This document shows, piece after piece, positions 32,741 through 45,700 of a stretch of 64,000 bases of DNA (the stretch's first letter is position 1; each line of letters starts with the position of its first letter). Source of the DNA: Hygrophila difformis (taxonomy: Eukaryota > Streptophyta > Magnoliopsida > Lamiales > Acanthaceae). The notes below the pieces were generated by a model that saw only the letters and a program-made list of their open reading frames with translations, was not told the origin of the DNA and did not search any database. Both the position numbers and the translations under genes were made by a program. The DNA is taken from positions 12,278,068-12,342,067 of the forward strand of contig JAOANR010000014.1 of assembly GCA_030278955.1 (NCBI GenBank), read 5' to 3'.

Positions 32741-34879
32741 TTGAAAGATAATAAAGTGAAAAGAATTTTCTTTACATATAAGAAGCATAAAATCGGGTTT
32801 CAAATCTTATTTAAATATAGCAATAAGAATTACTTCATATTATAGCAAATATTACATTTCCATACAATAAGATTTAAATATAGCATTAGTTGATGATAAC
32901 CAATAAGTTTATTTTCCATTAAGTTTAATTATTTTTTATGGCATTAATTTTTATTACAAAAATTATGATGCCATATATAAGTTAAATATAGCACTGTCAA
33001 AGGAGATGGTTCTAGTCATGATTTAGAACACTTCTGAACTTCTGAATTTTTATAATTCTATGCTGATCATATTCTTATGGAAGATTGTATGGAATTTAAT
33101 GATTTACATCCAATAATAAATTCATTTTATTATTCCATTTAAGAATGTTAATTATAGCAATAGAATCGTGTGATTTGGAACAAAATATCACTATATACTT
33201 TCTTGTCCGGATTTAGTGGCAACTATTTTAAGAATTTTTTATTTTTTAAATCTACATTCGCATTCAATTTTTTTTTTTTTTACTAAACGTGCACCTTCAT
33301 TCATTCGCCATCAATTTTCTATCAATTATTGGAAAATTTAAATTAGTATAGACAATTTTAGAGTGAAATGGGATTATTTGTTTTTTTGAGAAGCCGAAAT
33401 GCCACTTGGGATAGTCCGATTAAATTAAATTATCCGATTAAAGATTAGCATGCGTTTTTCAGAATCCTATAATTTTGGGATAAATATTATCAAAAGGACA
33501 AAGGAGGATTTCTTGAATTCAATCACCAAGGGTTTTTTGTGTTTGTATCCCTCTCACTCATTTCTCAAACCGAGAAGGGTTTTTTTGTGTTTGTATCTTG
33601 AATTCAATCACGTTTATGCTAGTCTAAGCTTGACGATATGCTGGATAAGAAATATTTCATGCTGAAATATATATGTCGAAATGTTAGTGTTGCCAGTCTC
33701 ATATTTTGGAATCATGAGGATTTCTAATTACTCTATGATATTTGCCATGCTGTTTTCTACATAGCATGCCACGTTCCACTTTTAAAATTTAAAAACTATA
33801 TTATTTTTTGACTGGCTCGTCATGAAAATAATTTATTATTAATTTTCCTTCACGTCACCTGTTGTTTTTATATTTATATATGCTTAATTGGATTAGTTCT
33901 ATGCTGCATATAACAAATTTCTATTGCCTTTAGTGATAAACAATAATGATCCATGTTTTCAAACATACTACATCCATAACTTGGAATCCCAATATATTTA
34001 TCGCCTACCTGAATCAATCATTGATGTTTTTACTTAATATCCAATAAGTATTATAAATATTGCACATATAAAATTATGGATACATATCATACGTGCATGA
34101 TAAATTAAAAATCATGCTGGCAATTCAAAATTTTGAATCCAAATACGTAAATTTCAGTTCATCAATCATTTTAAAATTTAATTCTTGCATGCACGTTACA
34201 ACACTTTTATTGTCCAGCATTATTCCATATAATTAGTACAATTAGATTTATTGCAGGTTGTAAATGCCACATGGTTAGTGGCATTTAATTAGTAATTAGT
34301 GGAGTTCTTTCCTATAATGTCTATTCAATTAAATATGGCATATTTATAACACTTTTATTGTCCAGCACTATTCCATATTAATATAGCAGTGTTTCAGAAT
34401 GGATCTGAATGTGCCATTCAGGACCCTAACCGAATTGACTGTCAAATACTCTATTTAAAATTAAACGACACTGAAAAAAATATCACATATGAATAAATGG
34501 CAAAGGAAAATCATCGCATTAAATTAAAATATTACATTCCAATATAAATAGGAATAAAAAATAAAAAATAACAGCTGTAGTTAATCTGCAATTTGATCTC
34601 TCCAAATAACACCATATATAGAACATAAGCAATAGCAACAGAAATATAAAAAGCAATGCAATATTAGCTCTAGAAATTGAGACTATACACTGAGAGTGTC
34701 AAATGTAAATGTATCTTTGGTCGTTCCTGAACCCACTTCTTAGCCCGTGGAAAAGAGTCCTGCACAATCACTCAAGCAGAATTAAGATTAAATTTCAGAA
34801 ACCCTGCAAAACTAAAACCATTTACTACAATAGATAAAAAGGTCCTAATGTTAGCTCAATTTGCTGGCCTTCCTTCTAA
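32741..34879. other. AT-rich spacer with minor repeats, no gene
   Basis: A roughly 35-bp direct repeat (TTTTTTGTGTTTGTATC with GAATTCAATCAC) lies at about 33515-33612. A roughly 30-bp repeat (ACACTTTTATTGTCCAGCA) occurs at about 34200 and 34349. No coding frame is supported. Confidence 0.55.
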
Positions 34880-34930
34880 TTAGATCTTAAACATGCATAC
34901 GCATATCTGATCACACTCAAGACACTTTAT

Positions 34931-34996
34931 TGAGTTAGTGATGTCGTAAACAATGATTACAGCAGCTGCATCTGTGTAATACATGAGGGCCAAAGA
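34931..34996 (-). pseudogene. Rab5-like small GTPase exon relic
   Basis: Minus-strand SLALMYYTDAAAVIIVYDIT closely matches the switch-II-following segment of plant Rab5/RABF GTPases (SLAPMYYRGAAAAIxVYDIT). The invariant Pro and Arg-Gly are replaced. The preceding DTAGQE box and following parts are not visible, and the frame upstream has no splice-supported exon. I read it as an isolated captured or decayed exon fragment rather than a working gene. Confidence 0.5.
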
Positions 34997-35519
34997 AAAA
35001 ACACACAAATAAATACAACATAAATCTACATTGACATTACCCATCATCTCCATATCAAAGAAGCTTGCATCATACGATAATACTAATCCAATATAGAGAG
35101 AATTCATGATACTTGGATAGCTTGTATTAGAAAGATGTAGATGCCAAGATCCTCAACTATAACTAACATTGATTTGGGGTCTGAATCTGATAAAAACCTC
35201 CACTCATATAACGATGCACGAAATGTCGCAGTATTATTGCCACAGAAGACCATATAGTTACACATGAACAGGGAAGAAGACAAAAGTGCTTCAAGCTCCT
35301 CCATTTTTGTCGAGCCTATGAAATGGATGCAATCGGGCTGAAATCTTCAACATAGGAATTCCTTAATGTTACATTTATAAACAAAAAGTAAAAAATATGA
35401 GATAGTGGCACTCACATAGAGACAATGAACAAACCCTCACAATATATTCCCTTATATTGTTATGCGATAGTGGCTCTCAAGGCCCTATGAAATAGCTAAA
35501 AAATGAATCAAAGACTTAC

Positions 35520-35782
35520 TTATCCACTCTAGATTGAGATCAACCTTGGTCATTGGAGCAAGGCAATTGGCCGAACAACCGGGATCGCAAAGCCGTTGTA
35601 ACCTGGGCAGTCGCACATCCATAAAAAAGAAAAAAACCAAACTCATAAAAGAATTCAATCGTTTGCAACATCCAACAAAATTTGATGAACAAAACAATCA
35701 CAGGCCTTAATTAAATGGATAACATAAAAACATACTTGACGTTTTTGGCGGTGGATTTCATCGATCTTTTTACGGACTCCAT
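35520..35782 (-). other. Possible 5' end of an unrecognised two-exon gene
   Basis: An ATG at 35782 opens a 47-nt exon (MESVKRSMKSTAKNV) ending AA|GTATGT at 35736. After a TTTTT-rich intron an acceptor CCCAG at 35603 leads into 35602-35520 (LQRLCDPGCSANCLAPMTKV), ending at A|GTAAGT. The phases agree (2, then 1). The region upstream to about 36080 is GC-richer than the surroundings, like a real 5' leader. I recognise no domain and found no clear third exon. Confidence 0.3.
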
Positions 35783-36080
35783 CCTCCGGCTTCTCAGCCA
35801 CCGAAAATAAAGACCTAGCAAAGGGCAACGTGCTCGGAGGGGTGTGGCGAACGGATAAACGCAGGTGGAGGAGCAGCGACGGGGATATTAGAGACGCGTG
35901 CTGTGGATGGAGTCGCGAAGTAGTGCAGCAGCAGCAGATGTAGAAGGGTGACGTCGCCAGGAAGGTTTAGAACATTTTCTAGAGGTTGATCCGAGAGTGA
36001 TTTTTGGCGAAATAATTGGCTGAATTTTGGGAAAGGATTGTCTTTCCCTATAATGAGGGAGTGAAGATATCTATGATTTT

Positions 36081-36314
36081 CAATCCGGTTTCTATAATGG
36101 CATAACAATTGCCAGCAGGTGCAGGCAGCGCTAAAAATAATGTATATATATAAGCCTTATAAAGTGATGTATAGACGGTAGTTTGTTTTTTATTAGTTTT
36201 TGGTTCATAACCTCCATCCATCACTTTTTTATACTCACACATCATTTCATATATACATACCCATCATTTTTTAATGTGTCACCACCTATAGGCCGCCAGC
36301 ACCCAAACGATTTC
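36081..36314 (-). repeat. Dispersed repeat, copy B (inverted relative to 9203-9447)
   Basis: Reverse-complement homologue of 9203-9447 over its whole length, with small indels. It lies about 300 bp upstream of the candidate ATG at 35782. Confidence 0.7.
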
Positions 36315-36738
36315 CTATGATTTTTGGCATTTAAAACAGCCAAATTTGAAAACAGTAATGGTGACAGAATGGAAAGAGTTGTGGTAGCATATAAATGCCG
36401 GGTGGTAGCAATGTTGGATGAGGGCAAAAAAGAAAATTTAATGGCGTAAATTTTGGAATGTGTGTGGGAGAGTAAAAAAGGGAATCGTTTGTGAGAGAAA
36501 AGGGTGTTTAGGCGGGAATATATGTGTGTGGAAGTAGCATAGTTTATACTATAATAAAGATACTACGTCCTCCGTGTCTCTAAAAGCAAGCCATAGAACA
36601 AAGTACAGTAAAATCTCTATAAATAAATAATTTTGGTATTAAGAAATGTTAGAAATTTAAAAAAATGTTAATATATCGATAAATTAATATTTTATTAATT
36701 TGAGGAGGGATTTTTGAATTTAGTAAATTTACTAAATA
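36315..36738. other. Spacer, nothing recognised
   Basis: No gene seen. 36569-36620 resembles 7274-7330. Confidence 0.5.
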
Positions 36739-36969
36739 CTCCCTCCGTTTTTTTTAAAGTGTAACATTTTGTCCTTTTTTACTATTCATTGTAGCACTTT
36801 GACTTCTATTTTTTTTATATAGTTATACAAGATTAAATATAGTCAAGTGGAGATATCGATCTTGTTTGATTCGTCTCATCTTGTAGTTTTTAAATATTAA
36901 ATTTTTAAAATTTTTACTTGTACCGAATTTGAGTTATTAATCGTTTTACACTTAAAAAAATGGAGGAAG
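36739..36969. mobile_element. Stowaway-like MITE
   Basis: The termini are CTCCCTCCGTTTTTTTTAAA and, reverse-complemented, CTTCCTCCATTTTTTTAAGT. A TA duplication flanks both ends (36737-36738 and 36970-36971). The 231-bp length and CTCCCTCCGT terminus are characteristic of Stowaway (Tc1/mariner) MITEs in plants. Confidence 0.88.
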
Positions 36970-37025
36970 TATGTATTAGAAATAAATGAATTATTATATG
37001 TTTCATTAATTATATTCATGGATTA

Positions 37026-39627
37026 ACCAACACTAAAACCTAGTTTGTGCGGGTCCGACAAATATCCAGCATCAGCATAACCAATTCATTCATTATCACA
37101 TTTATTGAAATAAAACAAGCCGAGATCATATGTACCTTGAAGGTATCGAAAAATGTGCTTAATACATTGCCAATGTTATATTAGGCCTTGTACAATTAGC
37201 AAGATACATAAGTGCCCCAATAATATTGAGATAGAGTATTTCGCGACCAAGTATATCCTCATTTTCCTATTTAGGCCTAAATGGATCTTTCAAGTGATCA
37301 AGCGATCTGACTACCATTGGGATGCTCAATGGGTATGCTTTATCCATATAAAATCGTTTTAATACCTTCTGGGTATAATTCGCTTGATGGATAAATATTC
37401 CATTCTCAAAATGTTTAATTTGTAAACCAAAATCCTTGATTTCAATTTTTTTTTTCAAATATTCGATTACAGATCCAGGAGTTCCAATTAAGTTAATATC
37501 ATCAACATATACTGCAATTAGCATAAAAAAGATCCATTTTTTTTAAAAAAAAAACACATGGGCATACTACATCATTTGTATAACCTTCTTTTATCAAACA
37601 TTCACTAAGACGATTATACCACATTCATCCTGATTGTTTAAGCCCATATAATGATTTTTGCAGTTTCACTGACTATAATTCCTTAGGCTTTGATTTAAAT
37701 GCTCCGGGCACTTTCATATAAATATTGTTATCGAATGTTCCATATAGATACGCAGTAACAACGTCCATAAGGCGCATTTCAAGCCTTTGGTGTACTGCCA
37801 AATTTATTAGAACTTTGAATGTAATTCCATCCATCACAGGGGAATATGTTTCATCATAATTAAAATATGGTCTTTGAGAAAAACCTTGAGCTACCAATCT
37901 TGCTTTATATCGAAGGATTTCATTCTGCTTGTTTCTTTTTCTAACAAAAACCCATTTATAACCCACGAATTTTGTACCTTCAGGTGCTTGGACTACAGGT
38001 CCAAAAACCTCTCTTTTTGCAGTGAATTTAATTCAAATTGGATTGCATCTTTCCATTTTGGTGAATCAATTCTTTGCCGACATTCTTCAACCGATTTGGG
38101 TTTTTGATCGTTATCTTATTCCATAATTTCAAGTTCCACATTATAGGAAAATACATTATTCACATTAATATCTTTCCTATTCCAGTATTTTCCATTAGTG
38201 ACAAAATTTATTGAAGTTTCTATAACTTCTTCCCCTTAAAGAGTTTGCTCTTCAAGAGATTGAGTTTTGTCGCTATGTAAATTTTGATCATTTGACTCTC
38301 TAATTTTTCGAGGATTCTTTTGATTAGATCCAATAGGTCTACCACGCTTCAGGCATGTACTGGATTTATTAGCACTTGTTATTTTTCATTCAGGGACATT
38401 TAATTTAATTGGAGCATTCACTGTTGGGATATGCGATTTAGTAACTCTTCCGGACTCACACAATGCATCTGGAAAATTGATTTGCAATTCATTATAAATG
38501 AATAATTTTATGAACTTCAAGTTCACAATCCTTTATACGAGGATCAAGAAAATCAAATGCCATTTGCCAATTAATCTCCTTTCTCGGTTGATTCATATCT
38601 CCCCTAAAGTTGGAAAATTTGGTTCATCAAAATGACAATCTGCAAAGCTTGCAGTAAATAAATCACCTATTTTCGGTTTCAAGTATTTAATTATAGATGG
38701 TGATTCATCTTCGACATATATTCTCAATCTCCGTTGGGGGCCCATTTTTGTATGTTGGGGTGGTGCAATTGGAACATATACTGCACACCCAAAAATTCTT
38801 AAATGTGAAACATTGGGCTCATGACCGAAAACCAATTGTACGGGAAAATATTGGTGATAACTTGTCGGTCTTATTCTTAAAATTGTTGTTGCTTGCAATA
38901 TGGCATGTCCCCAAGCCGATATAGGTAACTTCAACCTCATCAATATTGGTCTTGCAATCAGTTACAATTTTTTAATTTGATAATTGACTATGTCAGACCA
39001 TTTTGGGATGAACATGGGTTACAAGATGTTCACTAGTTATTCCAATAGACATGCAATAATCATGAAATGCACATGATGAAAATTCAGCAGCATTATCCAA
39101 TCTTATTTTCTTAATTCGATAGTCAGGGAATTGTGCTCGCAATTTAATTATCTGTGTAAGTAACTTTGCAAATGCTTGATCGAGTAGATAATAAATAGAC
39201 GTGTGACCATCTTGTTGACGCTCAACTAATACAATAAAATATATAAATGATCGACATGGTGGATCTACAGGTCCACATATATCACATTGAATTCGTTCAA
39301 GAAATTCAGGGGATTCAATTCACACTTTACTTGCTGATGGTCTAATAATCAATTTTCCCTATGAACATGCAATACATGTAAATTCACTTGGACTTGGAAA
39401 GTTCTTTCCCTTCAAGGGATGACCGTGTGAATTTTTAATTATTCGCTTTATCATTGTACATCCAGGGTGGCCAAACGATCATGCCAATCATAAACTCAGT
39501 TGGAATTGTGGACTTCTGGTCTATTACACTATGGGCTTCAGTGATATATATATATATTTCTATAATATAACCCAGATGAAAGAGATGGTAATTTTTCTAA
39601 TACACGTTTTTTTTTTATCAAGAACTG
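37026..39627 (-). pseudogene. Copia-4 (old), pol 3' part: integrase, RT, RNase H, all decayed
   Basis: Minus-strand fragments in the proper order. Integrase core with RLDNAAEFSS (about 39080-39110). Integrase C-terminal region (38593-38943, with the RIFGCAVYVP motif). RT (37673-37966, with YKARLVAQGFSQ). The YVDD catalytic box (about 37500). A truncated RNase H (GYADAGYLSDPHK, about 37040-37090) ending at about 37026. No 3' LTR follows, so the 3' end is lost. Many stops and frameshifts. The 5' part continues at 48320 beyond Copia-2, which inserted between the protease and integrase regions. Confidence 0.85.
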
Positions 39628-40472
39628 TGACAGGCCCAAGCTATTATGTAAAACCCTATATGCGTTGTTTGAGCGATGTCTCAACAACCTGCAAACCACA
39701 ACCAGAGGCGAACACAAAACAGAGTGCGGAAATGAACATAAGAACACCAAGAATTTGGTTACCCAGTTCGATCCAACCGATCTACATCTGGGGGCTCCAA
39801 GCCAGGATTTCACTAGATTTACACAAACGATTGAATCACACATCAATACACCCTACACATCCTTCCATTCCAGTGAACTTCTCTATTTAATCATCCTAGA
39901 CTAGAGAAACACATGGGAGCATAAACTATCTACCCAAATGCAAGCAATTCACCAGCAGATGCTAAGGTGGTGATTGTGGAATCCTAGTTACTTAACAAAT
40001 CAAGCCGATGGTGATAAAAACACCCGATCTATGCACAGGTTGTGTTTACAAACAATAAGTCTAGAAAAGCCTAAACACAAACCTAAATCCCCAATGAAAT
40101 GCAGCAGACACAACAACTAAAGCTATACCAGTTGTATGGATGCTGTTGGTGTATCCTGTAAACAACAAGCTTCTGGGGGATAATCTTCTTCAGCTCTCAA
40201 ATCGCCATAATCGCAGGTTAGAAACTTCAAATGCTCTGTAAATTGAGCTGTGATTGCGGCAGGGATTCTCGCTATACCCTCAAGGACGAATTGAGGTATT
40301 TATATGGGTTTTAAGGCCCATCTAAACGCTTAAAAGCCTGCTAAGGGGAAATGCCATGTCAGTGTACTTTTCTGTGCTTTTTCAGTGAAGAGAAACGAAC
40401 GTTGTTGGCATGATGTTGCAACAAAAACAGATTTCAGCGAACATCTTCACAATATAAGAAATGTCTCTAACA
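39628..40472 (-). repeat. Copia-2 3' LTR
   Basis: It begins TGACAGGCCC and ends CTAACA on the plus strand. On the minus strand a TGGGCC motif (40315-40320) precedes TATAAATA (40297-40304), a likely promoter. The purine tract, seen as ATCTCCCC on the plus strand, follows at 40473. Confidence 0.92.
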
Positions 40473-40821
40473 ATCTCCCCATTTGTGAAGATGATCGGGC
40501 CAAGTAGTCAAAATAGTGGAAGAAGCACAGAAATGGTAACCAATAATGATCAGTCCAAGCAAATCAACGTAATCCCAATATCCACACATGCCATGAGAGA
40601 TAGAGACAAAAGAAGAGTAGACATAATCAAGCATCAGAAAAATCCTATAGCCAAATAACATATGTAGCCAAAGTATGCCGGAAATCCATATCAAAATGTA
40701 TTAAGTACAGACCAGAATTCCAGAATACCAAAAGAGAACTAGATCAATGTCTGAAGCATTATCACAATCAAAAGTTGTTTAACAAAAGTAGATCAGCACT
40801 AACTCCCCCTTACTTGGCAGA

Positions 40822-42496
40822 TCAAGGAGTGCCTTCAGAATCATCCTCCCCTTCAGCAGGAGCATCAAAGGAATGCGGAAGAAGAGTGACCAGCTTGCGC
40901 ACCTTCCTTTTGAGTACCATTTGCCTATCATTGAGGGCACACAACTCCTTCTCAACCTGTTGCAGCTCCCCCCTAATGTGATCGACCAAGGCAGAGCCAA
41001 GAATTTGAGGACCAAGCTTAAAGTCATTGTGGAGACCTTTAAGCTTGTCAGATGGTAAATGTTTCTTGACCTTAATGAAGGTCTCAGATGGAGCAAGCAA
41101 ATGGCAAGAGTTGGCAAACAAAGTAATAAGAGCAGGATATGGCAATTGAGTATTTCTTTCAATTTTGTCCCTTGAAAATCGCAACATATGCTTAATGATT
41201 AGGTAACCATAGTTGAGAATTTCAGGGCACTCACCAATGGAGTACAGAAGTTTGCCCATAGTGGAGCTAAGCTGACTAGAATTGGAGGTAGGCAGAAAGT
41301 TTGAAGCACCAATGCGAAAAAGGCCGTTAAATTTCATGGACAAATCAGAAAGACCCATAGAACGTCTTCCAAAAGCAGATTTCTTAGAAGCAGAAATGGT
41401 GGAAGCAACAGCAGCCAACTCAATATTTAGCAAATCAAATGGATTAGCCATATCAGTGTTGGTAGGAAGTTCAAACAACTAATGAAAAACAGAGGGAGTC
41501 AGATCAATCAATTCCCCTCGAAGATAAATCTTACAGTACCAGGGGGAAACAGGGTCAAGAACATTAGGATGCAAATTGGCATAGAATTCACGAACAATAG
41601 TGGGGGTATACTGCTTTAGTGAAGTTGCCCAGACAGAGAGATGCTTTTTTCTCTAAATATTCAGAAAAACCTATCTTTTCATAATAGGGATGCACATAAC
41701 ATTCCTCAGAAATGAAACCACGAGAACTAAGGGTTTTTGTGGCATACCTCTCTCCATCGACCGAGAAATATAAATGAGAGTGAGCATCAGATTCCTTGTG
41801 AACAAGTATGGACTTCTTCTTCTTAGAAGGAGCTTTCTTAGACTTCTTAGGAGGGGGTTTGGACGCAGTAGGAGCAGCCTTGCGTTTCCCTTTCTCACGG
41901 ACCTGCCTTCGAATCTCATCAAGAGACGTATCATCTGGATCAGCTTGAGTAGGTTGTTCTTGCGAAGTCTGAACACCAGGAGAAGGAGAACCACCAAAGG
42001 GAACCTGCTGAGCAGTTCCAGGATGAATCGGTGTATTAGCCTGAGGGTCCAGCATCAATAAACCCTCACCAGTGGCCAAAACAGTAGGCGAAAGAGGAGA
42101 ACTAGAGCCAGGGGGCACAGGATTGGAGGGAGACGCGTCGGGGACAGGGACCGAAGGGGGTGGCGGACTTTCAGAACCCGATTGAGGGTTTTCTGTTGTC
42201 GGAACACCCGCTTTTGGATCTGTTCCAGCCGACGGAGTCTCGACATGCTCCGGTTGGGTGTGAGAGGTAGAACCCTCCTTGATGGCAGCATCAGTGGCCT
42301 TGGTTGCATCATCAGGATCAGCAACAAAGTAAGAATCAACCGCGGCATCGATTTCATCATTAGCATCTTCAAATTGATCCTCTCCGGGAGACTGTTCCGC
42401 AGCAAGGCGCACACGGTAGAGGGAATCATCCACGGCGAGCGGCTGAGCATCAAAAACTTCATCTGGGTGTGAGGACGAGGTGGATTTCGACGCCAT
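40822..42496 (-). pseudogene. Copia-2 extra ORF (ORF3), Transposase_32-like, frameshifted
   Basis: The ATG at 42496 (MASKSTSSSHPDE) opens a 302-codon frame. It is acidic, then Pro/Ser-rich, then basic (KKSKKAPSKKKK, a likely nuclear signal), and ends as the conserved domain begins (GFISEECYVHP). A frameshift near 41600 moves the domain to another frame. There GAG has become TAG just before 41478. The rest (41478-40822) runs to EGEDDSEGTP. The domain carries RIGASNFLPT and LPYPALIT like Copia-3. It resembles the family called 'putative plant transposon protein'; no biochemical role is known to me. It lies downstream of pol with its own promoter-like region. Confidence 0.75.
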
Positions 42497-42627
42497 TGTG
42501 AAAATTTCAAATTTTCGAACTTAGAACTGGAGAGAAAACGCAGAGCCGAAATGGGGAGAGAGAGGAGACGTGTGCAGGGTAATGATGGTGGAGGGGAAAA
42601 CGTCTCAGTCGGTTAAAGGCAACCCCC

Positions 42628-42725
42628 TGGGCCTGGGCCTGGGCCTGGGCCGAGCAAAAAAAATAATTTCCAAGAAGAAATCGGCCCACCCGACGAAACC
42701 CATTAGAGAGAGTAGCAGAGGCCCA
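42628..42725 (-). promoter_or_regulatory. Site II cluster upstream of Copia-2 ORF3
   Basis: Four tandem TGGGCC hexamers (42628-42651) plus GGCCCA at 42683 and 42720 lie 130-230 bp upstream of the ATG at 42496. A pyrimidine-rich leader (on the minus strand) follows. Such clusters bind TCP factors in plant promoters. Confidence 0.55.
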
Positions 42726-45700
42726 AATTGCGCCTCAATAATTCAAACCGAGAAGAATCCAAACTCTTGTTTAGGATGTCTGCGAGTTGTTCCAATGACG
42801 CTAGGTGCTGAGTCTTGCAAAGACCATCTTCAACCAAGTTGCGAATGAAATGAAACTGAATATCGATGTGTTTGCTCCGATTATGCTGCACAGGATTCCT
42901 GGAGATATTAATTGCACTTGTATTGTCACAGTGAACAAGAAAGTCATCCAGTGAAATACCATAGTCAAGAAGCATCTGTCGCATCCAGATTAACGGAGTA
43001 CAACAGTGAGCAGCAGCTATATATTCAACCTCAGTGGTAGAAAGAGCAACAACATTTTGCTTGTGAGAATACCAGCTGACCAGGTTCTGACCAAGATAGA
43101 AGCAACCACCTGTGGTTGATTTGCAGTCGTCAGAACAACCAGCCCAGTCAGAGTCTGTATAACCAATTAACTCTAGTGAAGATCATTTAGAATACCAAAG
43201 ACCGAGGCCAGAAGTCCCCTTAATATACCCAAGAATCCTCTTAACAGCACGAAGATGGGATTCTTTAGGATCAGATTGATACCAGGCACAGACACCAACA
43301 CTGAAGGAGATATCTGGGTGGCTAGCGGTTAAGTACAAGAGACTACCAATAATGCTACGATACACCTTTTGGTTAACTGAAACCCCAGATTCATCTTTAG
43401 TGATCTTGTCATGCTGGCCAAGGGGTGTTCGAGCAACCTTGCAATCTTCCATCTTATATTTTTGAAGCATGTTACCAACATACTTCTCTTGATTTAGAAA
43501 AATGCCATCAGAAGTTTGCTTGACTTGTAGGCCTAAGAAGAAAATAAGCTCTCCCATCATGCTCATCTCAAATTCAGTCTGCATGGATCGTACAAAGGCG
43601 TCCCGAAGATCATCAGAGGTCGAGCCAAAAACAATATCATCGACATAGATCTGTGCGACTAACAAATGGTTGTTGGTACGTTGTACGAACAACGTCTTGT
43701 CAAAAGTACCTCGCACATAGCCTTTATCCAGAAGATATGTAGACAAACGTTCATACCAGGCACGGGGAGCCTGTTTTAAACCATTTAGAGCACGCTTCAC
43801 CTTATAAACATGATTGGGATGATCAGGACATTCAAACCCAATTGGTTGAGACACATAGATGTCTTCCTTGATATATCCATTTAAGAACGCAGTCTTAATG
43901 TCCATTTGATACAACTTAAATCCAAGAGAGCAAGAAATAGCTAAAAGCAACCTTACAGCCTCGATGCGAGCGACTGGAGCAAACGTCTCATCATAATCCA
44001 GACCCTCAATTTGTGTAAAGCCTTGGGCAACAAGGCGAGCTTTATTACGAACAATCTTCTCATCATAATCCAGACCCTCAATTTGTGTAAAGCCTTGGGC
44101 AACAAGGCGAGCTTTATTACGAACAATCTTCCCATGCTCATCAGTCTTGTTCCGAAAACCCCATTTTGTACCAATAACATTTACTCCTGCTGGTTGTTCC
44201 ATCAACTCCCAAACATCATTGCGTTTGAGTTGAAGAAGCTCATCCTGCATTGCAGCTATCCAAAACTCATCTTGTAAAGCTTCGTTATCATTTTTAGGTT
44301 CAATGGATGAAACAAAACAGTGCATAACATCAAAACACATATTTGCCAATTCAGAAAGATTGAGTTGATGACCTCGAGTCTGTCTAGAACCAGTAGGATC
44401 ACCAATAATATCCTCTTGAGAATGATATTTAGGAGCTCGTGGATCACGTTTTGGACCTCTCCTTTTGGGAGAACCTGGAGCAGATGGTTGTTCACCCGCT
44501 GTGTCAACAACAGGATCAGCCTCTTCGGAATCAAAAACTTCAATAGGATCCGTAGGAGGAACCACTTCAGGAGTATCAACAGTGGATGATGGAGGAACAA
44601 TACGGAGTGGATCATCTTCATCATCATGAGTAGGGTCAATACCTGCAGAGGGATTAGCATCATCAAAGATAACATTAACAGTTTCAATAACCTTAGAGGT
44701 CCTCTTCAAGTAGACACGATAAGCTCTTGAGTCCACGAAATATCCCAAGAATATGGCTTCATCGGATTTGGAATCAAATTTTCTGATTTTAGTTCGATCC
44801 TTCAAAGCATAGTATACACTTCCAAAGACATGAAGATGAGAGATATTTGGAGTCTTTCCTCTCCAGATTTCATATGGAGTGGTGGTAGTCTGTGGGCGCA
44901 CATATACACGGTTGATGATGTAACATAAGATGTTGATAGCCTCAGCCCAAAAACGCTTTCCTAGATTACTTGCATGTAGCAAAGATCGAGCCATCTCCGG
45001 TAAAGTCTGATTCTTCCTCTCGACCACACCATTCTATTGTGGTGTATGAGGAGCTGAAAATTCATGAGCAATTCCAAGGTTATTGCAGAGGTGTGCAAAC
45101 AACTGATTCTCGAACTCTTTTCCATGATCAGAACGGATACATGCTATTTTAAGATCCTTTTCAGCCATGATCTTTAAGAACAACTTAGAAAACACTGAAA
45201 CAGCTTCATCTTTGGACTTTAAGAAATCAACCCAAGTGTAATGGGAAAAATCATCAACGCATACAAATATATATCGCTTACCACCAAGACTTGGAACTTC
45301 TGTTGGTCCCATCAAGTCCATATGCAATAGCTCGAGACATCTTGTAGTTTGAATGTCATCCACTACTGTATGAGAGGAGTGAATCTGCTTACCCTTAGCA
45401 CAAGCACCACAAACTGTCTTGTCTTTACTTCGTAGTTTGGGCAACCCACGAACAACGCCAGACTTGCTGAGTTGAATGAGTGACTTGTAGTTCATGTGCC
45501 CACATCTTTGATGCCACAGCCGAGCAGTGTCAACCCGAGACAGAAACGTTGATTCCATGGCAGGCTTTAAGACATAGCAGTTGTTAGAAGAACGAACTCC
45601 TTTAAGAACACAATTCTGAGATGGATCAACAACATCCTTCAATTTACCATTATTTGTGCATTTCTGAGCAGTATGGACAGCCAAACATTGTTTGACTATC

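Noticed and set aside
42055..42510. 151-codon ORF overlapping Copia-2 ORF3 in another frame
   Set aside because: It is a shadow of the acidic/proline-rich coding region. The 302-codon frame has the ATG, composition and homology.
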